Part shown: positions 63,495 to 64,000 of the stretch, piece after piece
Layout: each line of letters begins with the position of its first letter
Position numbering within the stretch: position 1 is the stretch's first letter
NCBI GenBank assembly: GCA_016719105.1
Contig: JADKAQ010000001.1
Coordinates: 248,001-312,000, forward strand
Length of the DNA stretch: 64,000 bases
Source of the DNA: Gemmatimonadota bacterium
GTDB lineage: Bacteria > Gemmatimonadota > Gemmatimonadetes > Gemmatimonadales > Gemmatimonadaceae
Reading direction: 5' to 3'
Program-made: the position numbers and the translations under genes
Notes under the pieces: generated by a model
What the model was told of the DNA's origin: nothing
Seen by the model: only the letters and a program-made list of their open reading frames with translations
The model's database searches: none

Positions 63495-63570
63495 AGCACA
63501 CCACCGCTTGGGGGATTTCGACTCCCTTGCACGCCCTGAAAGTCGTCCACAGTTTCAAGCGTTCCGATTT

Positions 63571-63598
63571 CGGGCGCGACTTCGGTCGCGCCCGTTTT
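63571..63598 (+). terminator. Rho-independent terminator with UUCG loop
   Basis: CGGGCGCGAC (63571-63580) pairs perfectly with 63585-63594 around TTCG, followed by TTTT. The most convincing terminator in the window; ends the M28 transcript before infA. Confidence 0.9.
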
Positions 63599-63677
63599 CA
63601 GTGATCCAGGCGACGGGTCGTCCGGGAGGAGTGTGCCCCGGCCTTGGCCGCCGGTTCGCCGCAATTGCGAGGTGTGG

Positions 63678-63923
63678 ATGGCCAAGCAGGAAGCGATCGA
63701 ACTCGAAGGGACCGTATCGGAAGTGCTCCCCAACGCGACGTTTCGCGTCACGATCACCGGGGGGCACGATGTGCTCGCCACGTTAGGCGGGAAGCTGCGC
63801 CAGCACCGCATCCGCATTCTCGCGGGCGACGCGGTGCGGCTGGAGGTGTCGCCCTACGACCTCGCGCGCGGCCGCATCACCTTCCGCTACAACACGGGCC
63901 GCGCCCAGCCGAGCGGCGGCTAG
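63678..63923 (+). CDS. infA: Translation initiation factor IF-1
   Basis: 81 residues, S1/OB fold. MAKQEAIELEGTVSEVLPN, RIRILAGDAVRLEVSPYDL and RGRITFRY follow IF-1 closely. It has a C-terminal tail of about ten residues (TGRAQPSGG) beyond the usual end. GAGGTG lies 4-9 bases upstream of ATG 63678. It stands alone, not in a ribosomal-protein operon within the window, so it may be one of several IF-1 copies. Confidence 0.93.
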   Translation: MAKQEAIELEGTVSEVLPNATFRVTITGGHDVLATLGGKLRQHRIRILAGDAVRLEVSPYDLARGRITFRYNTGRAQPSGG

Positions 63924-63945
63924 ATCCGACGCGTCGCTCCCCGCA

Positions 63946-63969
63946 CCGGCCGCCCCGACGTGCGGCCGG
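63946..63969 (+). terminator. Possible terminator after infA
   Basis: CCGGCCGC (63946-63953) pairs with GCGGCCGG (63962-63969) around an 8-base loop. No T-tract. Confidence 0.45.
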
Positions 63970-64000
63970 GCGATCGGGTGTCGCGCGCTTTCGTGCCTTC

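Noticed and set aside
63508..63527. T-arm-like sequence (GGGGGATTTCGACTCCC)
   Set aside because: No acceptor, D or anticodon arm at the required distances, so no tRNA or tmRNA can be built.

Overview
The window is a stretch of a high-GC bacterial chromosome with densely packed genes on both strands. I see no rRNA, tRNA, insertion sequence, phage or CRISPR. The GC richness, the many secreted peptidases, the didermic outer-membrane proteins (OmpA, OmpW), the domain fusions and the whole-window recurrence of an octamer (CGTTAGGC) make a Gemmatimonadota-type organism the best guess. That is an inference from style, not a proven placement.

Layout. 1-1.2 kb: the 5' part of an exported M16 zinc peptidase. 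1.7-10.9 kb: a chemotaxis operon (hybrid CheA with a receiver domain, CheW, a soluble globin-PAS-PAS methyl-accepting protein, an MFS transporter, CheY, CheB, CheR) behind a sigma-28-like promoter. 11-12.3 kb: an OmpA-type protein. 12.6-17.4 kb: a tightly overlapped thrA-thrB-thrC operon. 17.6-25.7 kb: an exported M14 peptidase, an apparently cytoplasmic subtilase/alpha-beta hydrolase pair, and an M28 peptidase. 25.7-34.3 kb: a 2-hydroxy-acid oxidase, an FKBP lipoprotein, acetoacetyl-CoA synthetase, a Ser/Thr kinase, then hpd-hmgA for tyrosine breakdown. 34.4-36.8 kb: an FAD oxidoreductase and a crotonase-fold enzyme. 37-54.5 kb: the phenylacetyl-CoA pathway in three blocks (paaABCD; paaG-paaH-paaI-paaJ-paaY; paaZ), broken up by a GxxExxY protein, a fused 2-oxoacid dehydrogenase E1, a HEAT-cyclophilin protein, a gamma-glutamyltransferase and a membrane protein. 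54.6-56.9 kb: a KdpE/KdpD-type two-component pair. 57-64 kb: an aminotransferase, a YpfJ-type metallopeptidase, a P1 peptidase, OmpW, a small barrel protein, a second M28 peptidase, and infA.

How it fits together. Eight or more exported or envelope peptidases would feed amino acids to the cell. Tyrosine is then opened through HPD and homogentisate dioxygenase, whose downstream product acetoacetate can be activated by the nearby acetoacetyl-CoA synthetase. Phenylalanine-derived or environmental phenylacetate is handled by the paa genes. The chemotaxis operon couples an oxygen- or NO-binding globin domain directly to CheA, so it probably steers the cell by gas or redox state. The window lacks paaE, paaK, maleylacetoacetate isomerase and fumarylacetoacetase, so both aromatic routes must be completed elsewhere.

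Quality note. Four genes (cheW, the OmpA gene, the first M28 gene, the HEAT-cyclophilin gene) are split by single-base shifts, each at or next to a run of C or G. Residual sequencing errors explain these better than gene decay.
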